The notes under the pieces: model-generated
The model's database searches: none
The model's input: the letters and a program-made list of their open reading frames with translations, nothing else
Told to the model about the DNA's origin: nothing
Shown here: in pieces, positions 16,393 through 28,345 of the stretch
Numbering within the stretch: position 1 is the stretch's first letter
Layout: each line of letters opens with the position of its first letter
Assembly: GCF_050003625.1 (NCBI RefSeq)
Contig: NC_134398.1
Location: forward strand, 67,960,891-68,024,890
Length of the DNA stretch: 64,000 bases
DNA from: Haematobia irritans
Taxonomy: Eukaryota > Arthropoda > Insecta > Diptera > Muscidae
Direction of reading: 5' to 3'
Position numbers and translations under genes: made by a program

Positions 16393-18834
16393 CACCCGAT
16401 ATGGACTTATATGACCCCAGAAGCCAGAGTTTTACCCCAATTTGCTTAAAATTAAAATTAAAAATTTTGCACAAGAAGAACAATTTGTACTATAGCCATG
16501 TGTGCCAAATTTTATTGAAATCGGTTCAGATTTAGATATAGCTCCCATATATATCTTTCGCCCGATATGGACTAATACGGTCCCAGAAGCCAGAGTTTTA
16601 CCCCAATTTGGTTGAAATTTTGCACAGGGAGTAGAATTAGCATTTTAGCTATGCGTGCCAAATTTGGTTGAAATCGGTTACAGATTTAGATATATCTCCA
16701 TATATAGCTTTCGCCCGATTTACACTCATATGACCACAGAGGCCAATTTTTAACTCCGATTTAGTTGAAATTTTGCACAGGGAGTAGAATTAGCATTGTT
16801 GCTATGCGTGCCAAATTTGGTTGAAATCGGTTCAGATTTAGATATATCTCCCATAAATAGCTTTCGCCCGATATGGACTTATATGGCCCCAGAAGCCAGA
16901 GTTTTGGTCCAATTTGGTTGAAATTTTGCGCTAGGAGTACAATTAGTAATATAGTCATGTGTGCCAAATTTGATTGAAATCGGTTCAGATTTAGATATTG
17001 CTCCCATATATATTATATTTCATGTTAGCCTGATACCGAAACAGGCAATTGACGTCCAAATGCATTATATCTAATTATACAATTATTTTCCCATATATAT
17101 GTTTTTCTGATTTCGACAAAAATGGTCAAAATACCAACATTTTCCTTGTTAAATCGCCACTGCTTAGTCGAAAAGTTGTAAAAATTACTCTAATTTTCCT
17201 AAACTTCTAATACATATATATCGAGCGATAAATCATAAATAAACTTTTGCGAAGATTCCTTAAAATTGCTTCAGATTTAAATGTTTCCCATATTTATACC
17301 CTGCGCCACACTGTGGAACAGGGTATTATAAGTTAGTGCATATGTTTGCAACACCCAGAAGGAGACGAGATAGACACGTGGTGTCTTTGGCAAAAATGCT
17401 CAGATGGGCTCTTGAGTCGATATAGCGATGTCCGTCTGTCCGTGAACACATTTTTGTAATCAAAGTCTAGGTCGCAGTTTTAGTCCAATCGACTTCAAAT
17501 TTGGCACAAGTATGTGTTTTGGCTCAGAATAGATCCCTATTGTTTTTTTACCCTAATTTGCTTAAAATTTTGCACAAGAAGAACCATTAGTACTATAGTC
17601 AAGTGTGCCAAATTTTATTGAAATCGGTTTAGATTTAGATATAGTTCCCAAATTTGGTTGAGATCGGTTCAGATTTAGATATAGCTCCAATCTATAGCTT
17701 TCGGCCGATTTACACGCATATGACCACAGATGCCAGTTTTGTGCTCCGATTTGGTTGGAATTTTGCACAGGGAGTAGAATTAGCATTGTAGCTATGCGTG
17801 CCAAATTTGATTGAAATCGGTTAGATTTAGATATATCTCCCATATATAGCTTTCGCCCGATTTACACTCATATGACCACAGAGGCCAATTTTTAACTCCG
17901 ATTTAGTTGAAATTTTGCACAGGGAGTAGAATTAGCATTGTTGCTATGCGTGCCAAATTTGGTTGAAATCGGTTCAGATTTAGATATAGCTCTCATATAT
18001 ATGTTTTTCTGATTTCGACAAAAATGGTCAAAATACCAACATTTTCCTTGTAAAATCGCCACTGCTTAGTCAAAAAGTTGTAAAAATGAGTCTAATTTTC
18101 CTAAACTTTTAATACATATATATCGATCGATAAATCATAAATAAACGTTTGCGAAGTTTCCTTAAAATTTCTTCAGATTTACATGTTTCCCATATTTTAT
18201 ACTAACATTGTGTTCCACCCTAGTGCATTAGCCGACTTAAATTTTGAGTCTATAGATTTTGTAGAAGTCTATCAAATTCTGTCCAGATCGAGTGATATTG
18301 AAATGTATGTATTTGGGACAAACATTTATATATAGCCCCCAACACAATTGACGGATGTGATATGGTATCGAAAATTTAGATCTACAAAGTGGTGCAGGGT
18401 ATAATATAGTCGGCCCCGCCCGACTTTAGACTTTCCTTACTTGTTTTTAAATTGTGTTCTATATTCAAGTAGTTGGATAATCTTCTACACGCTCACAAAA
18501 AATCGCTTCTGTAACATATACTCCCAAACATATTTTGCTTCAAGCATATACATTTTTGGGTATTGCCCAAACATTTATATGTTTGATCTCTTCCAATATA
18601 TAATATGTTTGAAAGCATATTGGTCTAAACAATATATGTTTGTGTAGTCTAAGTTCCAAACATTTTGTATTTTTGCATCCAAATTCAATAATGTTGTCTT
18701 CCAAAAAACAATGTTATTATGTGACCATATAATATGTTTGGAAGCATTTTGCACCCAAAAATATTATATGCTTAAAAAAATTCTCCCAAACAATATTGTG
18801 CTCAAAATTTTATTTATTTATTTATATACTTACA

Positions 18835-21800
18835 CTTTTCGTGGAGTTGTTTACATAAAACAATCAGAATATGTTTCTGCTATTCGGATTGAGTCAGCTG
18901 ATGATCTCAACAATCTCTTTCGTATATCTACTGACTTGTCATTCTCTCTCCAGCCAGAAATGGATATTGCCAACACCAATCATTAAACATCACACCGCAG
19001 CTATTGCGTTACCAATCATATTAAATGCCACACAGAGAAAAATTATTATCTTTTTAACTATAAATATCTACATATCTAATTATTTTTTAGTTTTAAAAAC
19101 ATGTTTTATTTGTTTAACTAAACTTGATACACTTTCTGTTTTTTATAAAACTTTTTGTTATCAAAATAATTTCATCTTCACTTGTATGCAGCAGGATTTC
19201 ATTGTTATATTAACCTTGATTAATGCTAGTTAATGTAAATAGAAATGCCAAAGACGAAATGTTTAATATGATTCGCATTATTGGGAGACAGAAATCTGGT
19301 TTAAAAATGATTCATATAAATGCACAAAGCCTAAATAATAAGTTCGATGAATTTAAATATATTTTTATATCGTCTGGTGTTGATTTAATTTGTGTTTCAG
19401 AAACATGGTTTCATTCTAATTTACAGGATGGCATATACAATCTTCCTGGGTATAAATTATTTCGTGCTGATAGAGAAACATTTGCGGGTGGCTCATGCAT
19501 ATATGTTAGAAATGGTTTAAAATGTCGTGTGATAAAGAAATCAGCAGTAGGTGATGCCATGGAATATATATTTTTAGAGATGTATATGAGTGGGAAACAT
19601 AAGGTTCTCATTGGCAATGTGTATCGTCCAAATAATCGTATTCCTATTACCGAAGTGGTATCTGTTGTAAATGACATATCTGTACCATTCAGTGATATTA
19701 TAATTTCTGGCGATTTTAATTGCAACCTATTTAATGATAACACATTATCTGAAGCATTTCAAGTGCTAGGTTTGTTTCCCACAAACACTCATGTCCCAAC
19801 ACATTATAATAATTCCTCAAATAGTCTGCTGGATGTAATTTTTGTTAATCAAATGTCGAAAATCAAGTTATATGATCAGTTGTCAGCACCAATGTTCTCC
19901 AGACATGATTTGCTTTACATTATATATGACTGCGATTTTACTATACAACCACAGACGATTTCTTTTCGCGATTTCAGGAATATAGATTATGACATTCTTA
20001 AGGATTTTATTTGTAACGTATCTTGGGATACATTATACGATACTCCGGAAGTAGATGATCAGGTGGAATTTTTTGAGACGAAATTAAATGAAATTTTCGA
20101 TATGTGTGCACCTTTGAAAACTAAAATTGTTACAAACAATGAGAAACCTTGGTTCAGCAATCACATAAGGAACATAATTCGAAAACGGGATGCATACTAT
20201 AGTCGATGGAGACGATATAAAATTCCACAATTATACGAATCTTTTAGGTTTTGGCGTTGTGTAGTTGCAAAGGAAATTAGAATAGCAAAATCTCGTTTCT
20301 ATAAGGAGAAATTTTCGAAGGCGATTAATTGTAGGGCCAAGTGGAAGGAAATACGAAAAATTGGAATAGGTTTGAAGGATAATAGCAATCCACAAGATGA
20401 TATTGATCTGGACTCCTTAAATATGAAGTTTATAGGCGGAGATGTCATGAGTAACTCTCGAAACGTTTATCGAGATTATTGCTGTGTCAGAAAGGAAAAT
20501 GACTTTTCATTCCAGTGTGTAAGTGAAGAAGAAGTATTGTCCGCTGTTTTATCTATAAAATCCAATTCCGAGGGAGATGATGGAATTAATCCGAAATTGT
20601 TTAAGATAGTGTTACCAGTATTACTACCTTACGTTACATACTTATACAATACAGCCTTAATGAAATCTGTTTTTCCTAGTGCATGGAAAAAGGCAAAGAT
20701 TTTACCTGTACCTAAGACTGACAACGATTTTAGGCCGATCGCGATATTACCTTACTTATCAAAGGTGCTTGAGAAGCTCATGTATCAACAAATGATTAAA
20801 TATATTGAAGATAATGGACTGATATTTGATAGACAGTCGGGATTTATGAAAAATAGAAGTTGTGTGACCGCTCTTATAGATGTCACGGATGACCTGAGAG
20901 CTAATATGGACGAACGGGAGCATTCCTTCCTCATTTTACTTGACCACAGTAAAGCTTTTGATACTGTTGATCATTCTATATTACTAACAAAACTTGACAG
21001 GATTTTTAATTTCTCAAGCTCTGCTTGTAGGTTATTATCTTCGTATGTAGATAACCGGTCGCAGAGGGTACATTCACATGGTAAAGTATCAGAAACCTTG
21101 GTGTTGAAAAGAGGAGTTCCTCAAGGTTCGATTTTGGGACCGCTTTTGTTTTGTCTATACATAAATGATCTCCCGGATATTCTAGATAACTCCAAGATGC
21201 ACATTTACGCAGATGATGTGCAACTGTATCGCTCTTCTCATGTTAGTGAAATTAATGAGTGTGTTAGGAAAATAAATAGTGATTTAGTCAAGATTAACAA
21301 CTGGGCTGAAGTAAATAAGCTATGTATAAATCCGCGTAAATCGAAGTGCATTTATATAAGAAAATCAGATGTGGATGATAACATTCAGGGTTTATATATT
21401 GATAACACATTGATCGATTATACCTCATCTACTATGAATCTTGGAATTTGTTTCAATGAAAAATTAACTTGGTCTAACCATATAACTAAAGTCTCCGGCA
21501 AAGTTCACGCCATGCTGCGAAATCTATGGGCAGTACAACAATCAACACCTCTTGATATACGAATGTTGCTAGCAAAGACATACCTTATACCTACACTCTT
21601 ATATGGATCTGAAATCTTCCATAATTGCGATATTATCGACTTGCAACGTCTCAAAATTACATTTAATAATATTGCTAGATATATTTTCAATTTAAAACGA
21701 AGAGACAGAATATCAAACTGTTCTTATCAAATTTTCAATATGAGTTTTGAAAATTACTTAAATTATAAGAGCTTGGTTTTCATGCATAAAATAGTTTATA

Positions 21801-22261
21801 ACAAAGAACCTAAATATTTATTCGAAAGGATAACGTTCGCTCGCTCAAACCGAGGTAAAAAAATTATACAGAAACGGTTTAAAAGCTCTAAGTCAGAAAA
21901 ATTCTTTTTTATACCAACAATTCGTCTTTGGAACAAACTCCCACCAGACTTACAGTTAATAAGCAATATCCTGCATTTTAAAAGGCAACTTTGCAATCAT
22001 TTAAAATAAATGGAATATCTATATTAAAAACCTTTATAAAATTACATTAAGTTTAAACTTTTCCATATGAAACTAAAAAACAACATATTATACAAATTTA
22101 AATATTTTTTTTTATCTATTATAGTACATAATTTATAAATGTAAAACAATATTATATACTACAAGCAAAATTGTGTTGAACCACTGACACCAACATTATA
22201 AGAATTTAATTTCTTAAGGTGTTAGACTTTACAAATAAATAAATAAAAAAAAAAAAAAAAA
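18835..22261 (+). mobile_element. CR1/Jockey-group LINE copy with 9-bp TSD
   Basis: Flanked by ATACTTACA at 18826-18834 and 22262-22270. The sister MITE copy (about 23870-23895, reversed) shows the uninterrupted site. The 3' end is AAATAAATAAATAAA plus a run of A. Only ~390 bp precede the EN/RT ORF and no ORF1 with a nucleic-acid-binding motif is visible there, so the copy is 5'-truncated or the family lacks a conventional ORF1. Confidence 0.85.
19223..22009 (+). CDS. LINE endonuclease/reverse transcriptase (928 aa), apparently intact
   Basis: The single ORF encodes the two enzymatic domains of a non-LTR retrotransposon. N-terminal APE-type endonuclease motifs: MIHINAQSLNNKFDE, the VSETWF glutamate, SGDFNCN and FSRHD. 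A linker of about 240 residues follows. RT domain: SKAFDTVDHS (motif A), RGVPQGSILGPLLFCLYIND (motif B) and the catalytic YADDVQLY. A C-terminal thumb/tail includes LAKTYLIPTLLYGSE. The product nicks target DNA and copies element RNA by target-primed reverse transcription. The first Met at 19223 is used, though the endonuclease could start at a later Met. No stop or frameshift was seen, which contrasts with the other LINE copies in the window and suggests recent insertion. No RNase H domain. Confidence 0.9.
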   Translation: MLVNVNRNAKDEMFNMIRIIGRQKSGLKMIHINAQSLNNKFDEFKYIFISSGVDLICVSETWFHSNLQDGIYNLPGYKLFRADRETFAGGSCIYVRNGLKCRVIKKSAVGDAMEYIFLEMYMSGKHKVLIGNVYRPNNRIPITEVVSVVNDISVPFSDIIISGDFNCNLFNDNTLSEAFQVLGLFPTNTHVPTHYNNSSNSLLDVIFVNQMSKIKLYDQLSAPMFSRHDLLYIIYDCDFTIQPQTISFRDFRNIDYDILKDFICNVSWDTLYDTPEVDDQVEFFETKLNEIFDMCAPLKTKIVTNNEKPWFSNHIRNIIRKRDAYYSRWRRYKIPQLYESFRFWRCVVAKEIRIAKSRFYKEKFSKAINCRAKWKEIRKIGIGLKDNSNPQDDIDLDSLNMKFIGGDVMSNSRNVYRDYCCVRKENDFSFQCVSEEEVLSAVLSIKSNSEGDDGINPKLFKIVLPVLLPYVTYLYNTALMKSVFPSAWKKAKILPVPKTDNDFRPIAILPYLSKVLEKLMYQQMIKYIEDNGLIFDRQSGFMKNRSCVTALIDVTDDLRANMDEREHSFLILLDHSKAFDTVDHSILLTKLDRIFNFSSSACRLLSSYVDNRSQRVHSHGKVSETLVLKRGVPQGSILGPLLFCLYINDLPDILDNSKMHIYADDVQLYRSSHVSEINECVRKINSDLVKINNWAEVNKLCINPRKSKCIYIRKSDVDDNIQGLYIDNTLIDYTSSTMNLGICFNEKLTWSNHITKVSGKVHAMLRNLWAVQQSTPLDIRMLLAKTYLIPTLLYGSEIFHNCDIIDLQRLKITFNNIARYIFNLKRRDRISNCSYQIFNMSFENYLNYKSLVFMHKIVYNKEPKYLFERITFARSNRGKKIIQKRFKSSKSEKFFFIPTIRLWNKLPPDLQLISNILHFKRQLCNHLK

Positions 22262-23247
22262 ATACTTACAATCATAATGAATTATGAAAATAAACAGGTA
22301 ATATAGGTGCTAACAACATAGGTTTTCGACCTGAATGCTCAAAATGTTGTTTCTGCCCAATTGTATATTCCCCGACATCTTTCTCACTTCCACAAGATTT
22401 TTTAGTTCTTAGCACCTTTTTCTGTAATACAAACATTGGAGAAGAAATTATTCAATTTTATGATTTTTTTTTATTTTTTTTTTTTTATTCGAACAGCGGA
22501 CCACACAGTTTGTAAGGATCAAAGAAGTAGCTGATCAATTGCCCAAGGAAAAATAAAATGTTAAAATTTTGTAATAACAAGCAACAACCACCAACTTAAT
22601 TCAATATCGCTCCCTGTTAAATAGCGCTCCAAGCTACTAAACGCATATATGTTTATAGGCTATTTCTAAATTAATATATGTTTGCATTCAAGCATATTAT
22701 ATTTACAAACATTTTATGTCCCAAACATAATATGTTCTAACATATTAACATATATGTCCCAAACATGTTATGCTAGTTTATGAACATTATATGCTTGCAC
22801 TCAAAAATATTGTGTTTAAAAATTTGTGTTCCAAACATATAATGTTTATAGCCAAACATATGTAAAACAGTCTTTTTCAACCGTGTACATTTCCTGTGAA
22901 TTTTAAGTGTAGTTTGTCAAGGAAAGGTATACCAGAAAATTAAGGGTTATATTTCAACAACATACAAAGAATCACAGTTTCCCGTCCATTAATTCGAAAA
23001 AGCAAAAGTACTAAAAAAATTTACCACGTTAACATTTGTTAAAATTTTGGACACGGAGAACGTGCCTTTCCCGAACATGTACCGGGATATGATGCACCCT
23101 CTACGCTACTTAAGTTAAAAAAGTCTGACAGAGGCCTATGCAAAAATCATAAAATTATGTACCGAGTTCCCATTTACGGACAACCCTCTACTTTCAATTT
23201 TCAAAAAATCGGACAAAAAGGAAACCTCCCCCCACCTTCGCTCCACA

Positions 23248-24224
23248 CACGGATGAAAAAGACTGTTTTTCATATGTTTGGCTATAAACATTATATGTTT
23301 GGAACACAAATTTTTAAACACAATATTTTTGAGTGCAAGCATATAATGTTCATAAACTGGCATAACATGTTTGGGACATATATGTTAATATGTTAGAACA
23401 TATTATGTTTGGGACATAAAATGTTTGTAAATATAATATGCTTGGACGCAAACATATATTAATTTAGAAATAGCCTATAAACATATATGTGTTTAGTAGC
23501 TTGGAGCGCTATTTAACAGGGAGCGATATTGAATTAAGTTGGTGGTTGTTTCTTGTGATTACAAAATTAACATTTTATTTTTCCTTGGGCAATTGATCAG
23601 CTACTTCTTTGATCCTTACAAACTGTGTGGTCCGCTGTTCGAATCCCCGTCCGGCAAAAGGTAAAATTAAAATAAAAAAAATCATACAATTGAATAATTT
23701 CTTCTACAATGTTTGTATTACAGAAAAAGGTGCTAAGAACTAAAAAATCTCGTGGAAGTGAGAAAGATGTGGGGGAATATACAATTGGGCAGAAACAAAA
23801 TTTTGAGCATTCAGGTCGAAAACCTATGTTGTTAGCACCTATATTACCTGTTTATTTTCATAATTCATTATGATTGTAAATATATAAATAAATAAATAAA
23901 ATTTTGAGCACAATATTGTTTGGGAGAATTTTTTTTAAGCATATAATATTTTTGGGTGCAAAATGCTTCCAAACATATTATATGTTCACATAATAACATA
24001 TTGTTTTTTGGAAGACAACATTATTGAATTTGGATGCAAAAATACAAAATGTTTCGAACTTAGACTACCCAAACATATATTGTTTAGACTAATATGCTTT
24101 CAAACATATTATATATTGGCAGAGATCAAACATATAAATGTTTGGGCAATACCCAAAAATGTATATGCTTGAAGCAAAATATGTTTGGGAGTATATGTTA
24201 CAGAAGCGATTTTTTATGAGCGTG
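23248..24224 (-). mobile_element. CAC..GTG TIR element, 977 bp, CA target duplication
   Basis: Reads CACGGATGAAAAAGACTGTT at the left and GCGATTTTTTATGAGCGTG at the right, the reverse orientation of the 18488 copy. The arm coordinate sum shifts by 979 across it, exactly the element length plus a 2-bp duplication (CA at 23246-23247 and 24225-24226). The left arm (about 9425-9440) is the empty site. No ORF of note. Confidence 0.85.
23520..23670 (+). repeat. tRNA-like (SINE-type) segment inside the CAC..GTG element
   Basis: Contains GTTCGAATCCCCGTCCGGCA, which reads like a tRNA T-loop (B box) and acceptor 3' strand. It is preceded by CTTGGGCAATTGATCAGC and followed by an A-rich stretch. The 18488 copy has the same segment but broken after TTCGAA (about 22485-22510). 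A related GGGCAATTGATCTGCTATTC occurs near 33110-33130. I cannot fold a full cloverleaf, so a decayed tRNA-derived SINE is likelier than a tRNA gene. Confidence 0.4.
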
Positions 24225-24659
24225 CACCGACCAGATATCGGAGAATCACGTAGCCTCTATTATTCCCTATAAATTCCAAGTAAATCGACAAAGTTTATTT
24301 CACTATTAGGTTAGGTTAGGTTAAAGTGGCAGCCCGATTAAGATTCAGGTTCACTTAGACTATTCAGTCCATTGTGATACCACATTAACTAAAAGTACCT
24401 ATTACATATGGACACTTCTAGTTTTAACCGTTGAACCTTCTCGATTATTTTCTTCTGTTGAACCAACCAGATTGTTCCAAAAACATTAGCAGACTGCTTA
24501 AGTTAACGTTTTCCAGGTCCGCCAGTAATCTGAAGGTATATGCCCCTAAAATTTGCTTACGCCTTACAGAAAATGCAGGACACTCACAAAAGAGGTGTTT
24601 TATTGATTCCTTTTCCTCCGCATCATGATAGCTCATACAATAGTCATTATACTTCGCAC

Positions 24660-25232
24660 TAGAGGTGTGCACGTGACACGAAATTGTCGTGACTCACGAA
24701 ATTTTTCGTGACTCACGCGTGAGTCGTGAGTCACGCTCATGGCCACGGCGTGAGTGTGCGTGAGCGTGATTAACAAACCAGAATGTCGTGAGTGAGCGTG
24801 AGTCACGAAAATGTTATCTTCGTGAGTGTGCGTGAGTAAAGATTTACGCTCACGAAAGTAATCCCACTCACCAACATAAAACGCTGAAGAGTTAAATTCA
24901 TTTACAATTTTAGTGACACCTGGGATGTTAAAAGTGTAATAACGCTCTCGATGTTAATAATGTTCATGTTTTCAGACACGTTACTAAGATAAATTGCTCA
25001 AAAAATTGTTCGTGAGTAACGACATTTTTCGTGAGTCACGATATTTTTCGTGAGTCAAGGTATTTTTCGTTAGTCACAACATTTTCGTGCGTGAGTACAA
25101 ATTTTCTTTTCGTGAGTGTGCGTGAGCGTGAGTCATACCAAACAATATCGTGCGTGAGTGTGCGTTAGTAAGATTTTTCCGTCGTGAGTGTGCGTGAGCT
25201 TGAGTAAACAATTACTCACGTGCACACCTCTA
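24660..25232 (-). mobile_element. hAT-like MITE, right-arm copy, 8-bp TSD
   Basis: TIR TAGAGGTGTGCACGTGA at both ends. TSD CTTCGCAC at 24652-24659 and 25233-25240. 573 bp against 555 bp in the left arm. Same dense CGTGAGT words. Orthologous to 8438-8992 by arm position. Confidence 0.9.
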
Positions 25233-26247
25233 CTTCGCACCAATAGTTTTTGCAAAATCGCCTATCAGGAAGCGACCCGTTATAGCAGATATCAGGAGTG
25301 ATATCTGGCGGCTCGAGAACACTAGCATATCTAGTGTGCGGTTTAAGTTTAAATGGGGCCATATTTGCTTGGTGTCGTTACAACCCTTACAATTCTCCCA
25401 TCGAACATTTGCCATCATGACAGCCTTCTCACGCAGTAAGAGCTTGCAGGTAGCCAGAGACATACCAACAGATTCTAGTTCCCCTGGAATATGTAAGGTA
25501 GTTCCTAGCCTTGCTAGCTCATCTGCTTCGTAGTTCCCCGGTATGTTCCTATGGCCAGGCACCCATATTAGGTGAATATTGTGCTGCTCAGCCATCTCAT
25601 TGAGAGATTTGCGGCAGCGATGGCCTATTTCGAGTTGAGGAACACAGAGTCCAAGGATTTTATTGCAGGTTGACTGTCTGAGTATATATTAATGCCAATA
25701 TTGCTTGGAGCATTACTTCTCAGCCAATTCACCACTTCTCTTATTGCTAATATTTCAGCCTGAAAAACACTACAGTGATCAGGTAATCTTTTCGCTATTC
25801 GAAGTTCCAGATCTTTAGAATATACTCCGAAACCCACTTGGCCATCCAGTTTGGAGCCAGCAGTGTAGAAATCTATATATCTTTTATTCCCCGGGGTCCG
25901 TGTACACCACGCCTCACTGTTGGGAATTAGAGTCTCAAACTTTTTGTCGAAAAGTGGACCCGCCAAAGTGTAATCCACTACGTTAGGCACATCTGGCATT
26001 ATTTTGAGGACCGAACTGTGACCGTAACTTTTTTCCGACCATAGCGATAGCTCGCGCAACCGCACAGCCGTTGTTGCAGCTGACTGTTTGGCTGGGGAAA
26101 CCAGAAGGTCGTTTATAGTAGCATTCCAAAGAAGAGGTGATAGAACTCCTCCTTGAGGAGTGCCTCTGTTCACATACCTTTGTATGTTTGCTTGTCCTAG
26201 TGTGGCTGAAATGCGTCTCTTCCTTAGAAGTTCGTCTAACAGCCTAA

Positions 26248-28345
26248 AGGGCACCTTATACGGTCGGATAAACCCTGCGACACAACACGTTGCGGCGACA
26301 AATCCGATTGTATAAGGTCGTGTTCGGCTGTCGCGGGGACGAGTTGGCATAAAATCAAAACAACTTTGATTTTTTCTGGTTGGGTGGTACAAATCATTGA
26401 GTGTAAGGGGATGTTCGACAAACATTATCAAAGACAAATTTATTTTTACATTAAAAACAGGCATTTCTGCAATGAAATTAATGATGGATCGCCAATTCTG
26501 GTTGAAAATTAAAGAAATATATAAATCTAAACAAGTATTGTGGCAAAAACGTGGAAAAATTCCACTTCCAATCAATGGGAAACCAGGCGACAAGTATTCT
26601 AAATTCATCAAGTAATTTGTAATATATTAAATGTGTATTACTTCAGGAATCATTGTTTTGACACATATACCACCCAATAAACACAGGATGAGCGTTTTTC
26701 AAATGCAAAAACTTTTCAGTTTGAGGGTAAATATAGTTTTCAACATAAATTCAACTTGACTTGAAATAGCTCATCTTCAATACATCTTCAAATTGTTTGC
26801 GAATTACTTCCAATTTGCCAAAATGTTGACGAAATCTTTGAAAAGGTGTTGAAGATAATATGAAAAAACTTTGACAACACACTACCCTAAAATGCAACGA
26901 AAAAACCATGTGGTTTTCAATACTTATTTGTGCAACGAAGTTCGTGGTCAATTGCAAGAAATAAAAAAAAAATGGAGAATTTTAGACAAATAACCAAATA
27001 GTTTATAAAATTAGGTAAGTGAAAATAATAAATGAAATAAAACTTTAAGGAAGTCACGAAATGTATATCTCTTTGCAGAAAACTGAAATTATGGATTCTA
27101 CGTTCTTGAAAACATTAAAAAGCTGGCCGATGAAAAAATTGTGGACAATTAACTGGATATAATAATTGGTACATCAATATGAAAAATTAAATCAACACTT
27201 TAGAGAAGTCACTAAATTTAAATCTCTTTGCAGAAAACTAAAATCTTTGGATGCTACATTCTTGCAAACATTAAGAAGCTGACCAATGAAAAATGAGTGG
27301 CTTATCGACAAGAAAAAGTTTCCAGACAAGAAAAAGTTTCCAGACAAGAAAAAGTTTCCAGAAACATTACAAGTGCAACCTATTAAAATTGTTAAAAACA
27401 ACAAATTGTTGAAATCAACAACTTCTGGATGAACATGTGCATCACATCGTCAGTTTAATTCATATGCTATTATCAGTTTAAAATGGATATTTTGTGAATT
27501 CCTTCTGCTGGAAATCAATTCTAACACGCGGTCCAGTACGTTCCTAATTTCAAATTGCCCGCATGTTAATAAATGTTAATGCTGTTTTATGACACCAAAA
27601 GGAAGGAAATCGAATTATCAATGCAAAAGTGTTTACTAATTTAAGATATTTAAAGTGTTGTTGTTTGTTTTTTTTTTTTTTTGTTTTGTTCTTATTTGTT
27701 GATATGTTTAATAAGATTATTATTTATCAATTGGTAATGTAGTGTAGTGTATTATTATATATTTTGTTTTGATGAAAATTAATAAATTATACAAAATTCA
27801 TAGAATTTTGGCTTTGACTTTCAATTTGAAGTGGGGATATCATTCATACAAATTTAGGTTGAAAAGTATTTGCAACGATGTTAATTTTGAATTTGACTCG
27901 CATCGAAAATTGTTTGACAAATTATTGAGTAGCGATGCATTTCAATTTGAGGATATCACTTGAGATATTATTGCTAATGTGTTGAATTTCACTGTTGAGG
28001 GTAATGTCTGTTTTTTGTTGAGAACGCGATTTTCTCAACAATTTCTCAACTTGAATATTACCCTAATCCTTTGAAAAAATGTTTGAAAAATTGTTGAAAT
28101 TTAGCATTTTTCAAACGTTTGTGTTTATTGGGCAGGATTTTTTTTATTATTTTCTTCCATTTTTTCAGTAAAAAATGGTTTCACCCATAAATCTTCGTAC
28201 AACTTCATTGTTTGTTTATGCTTCTTCTTATTTTTTCATGTTGTCATCACATTTGTTCGTGTAGTGTAAGGGCAAAACTTGAACGAACACACAACGAATA
28301 GACGAACCTCTGTCGGAGTGTTTATCCGACCGTCTAAGGTCCGCT
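26248..28345 (-). mobile_element. Harbinger-like MITE, right-arm copy, split by a TIR element
   Basis: The ends pair with 7288 and 6653 of the left arm by coordinate sums 33536 and 34998. The sum changes by 1462 inside it because of the 1460-bp element at 26673-28132 plus a 2-bp duplication. Confidence 0.85.
26673..28132 (+). mobile_element. CCCAATAAACACA TIR element, 1460 bp, CA target duplication
   Basis: Begins CCCAATAAACACAGGATGAG and ends TTTGTGTTTATTGGG. Flanked by CA at 26671-26672 and 28133-28134. The left-arm mate (about 6861-6875, CCTGGTATATGTGTC) is the empty site with one CA. Contains tandem AAGTTTCCAGACAAGAAA units near 27310-27360. Subterminal blocks: CAAATGCAAAAACTTTTCAG on the left, and CTCAACAATTTCTCAAC and TTTGAAAAATTGTTGAAATT on the right. 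No transposase. Confidence 0.9.

Larger units (their letters stand above)
18488..22885 (+). mobile_element. CAC..GTG TIR element (host of LINE), TA target duplication
   Basis: Begins CACGCTCACAAAAAATCGCT and ends GTCTTTTTCAACCGTG. The empty site is the left-arm mate (ATAATCTTCTACATTTCCTG at 15490-15510, minus-strand equivalent at about 9781-9801), which shows a TA duplication at 18486-18487 and 22886-22887. The internal sequence is rich in AAACATAT / ATATGTTT words. No transposase ORF. Without the inserted LINE the element is about 970 bp, like the copy at 23248-24224. Confidence 0.8.

Noticed and set aside
23627..23660. Functional tRNA gene
   Set aside because: Only the T-arm and acceptor 3' strand are recognisable. 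No D-arm or anticodon stem pairs convincingly.
24305..24322. Insect telomere motif TTAGG repeated
   Set aside because: It is only three units long and is the reverse strand of the CCTAACC tail of the LINE, bounded by the LINE's target duplication.
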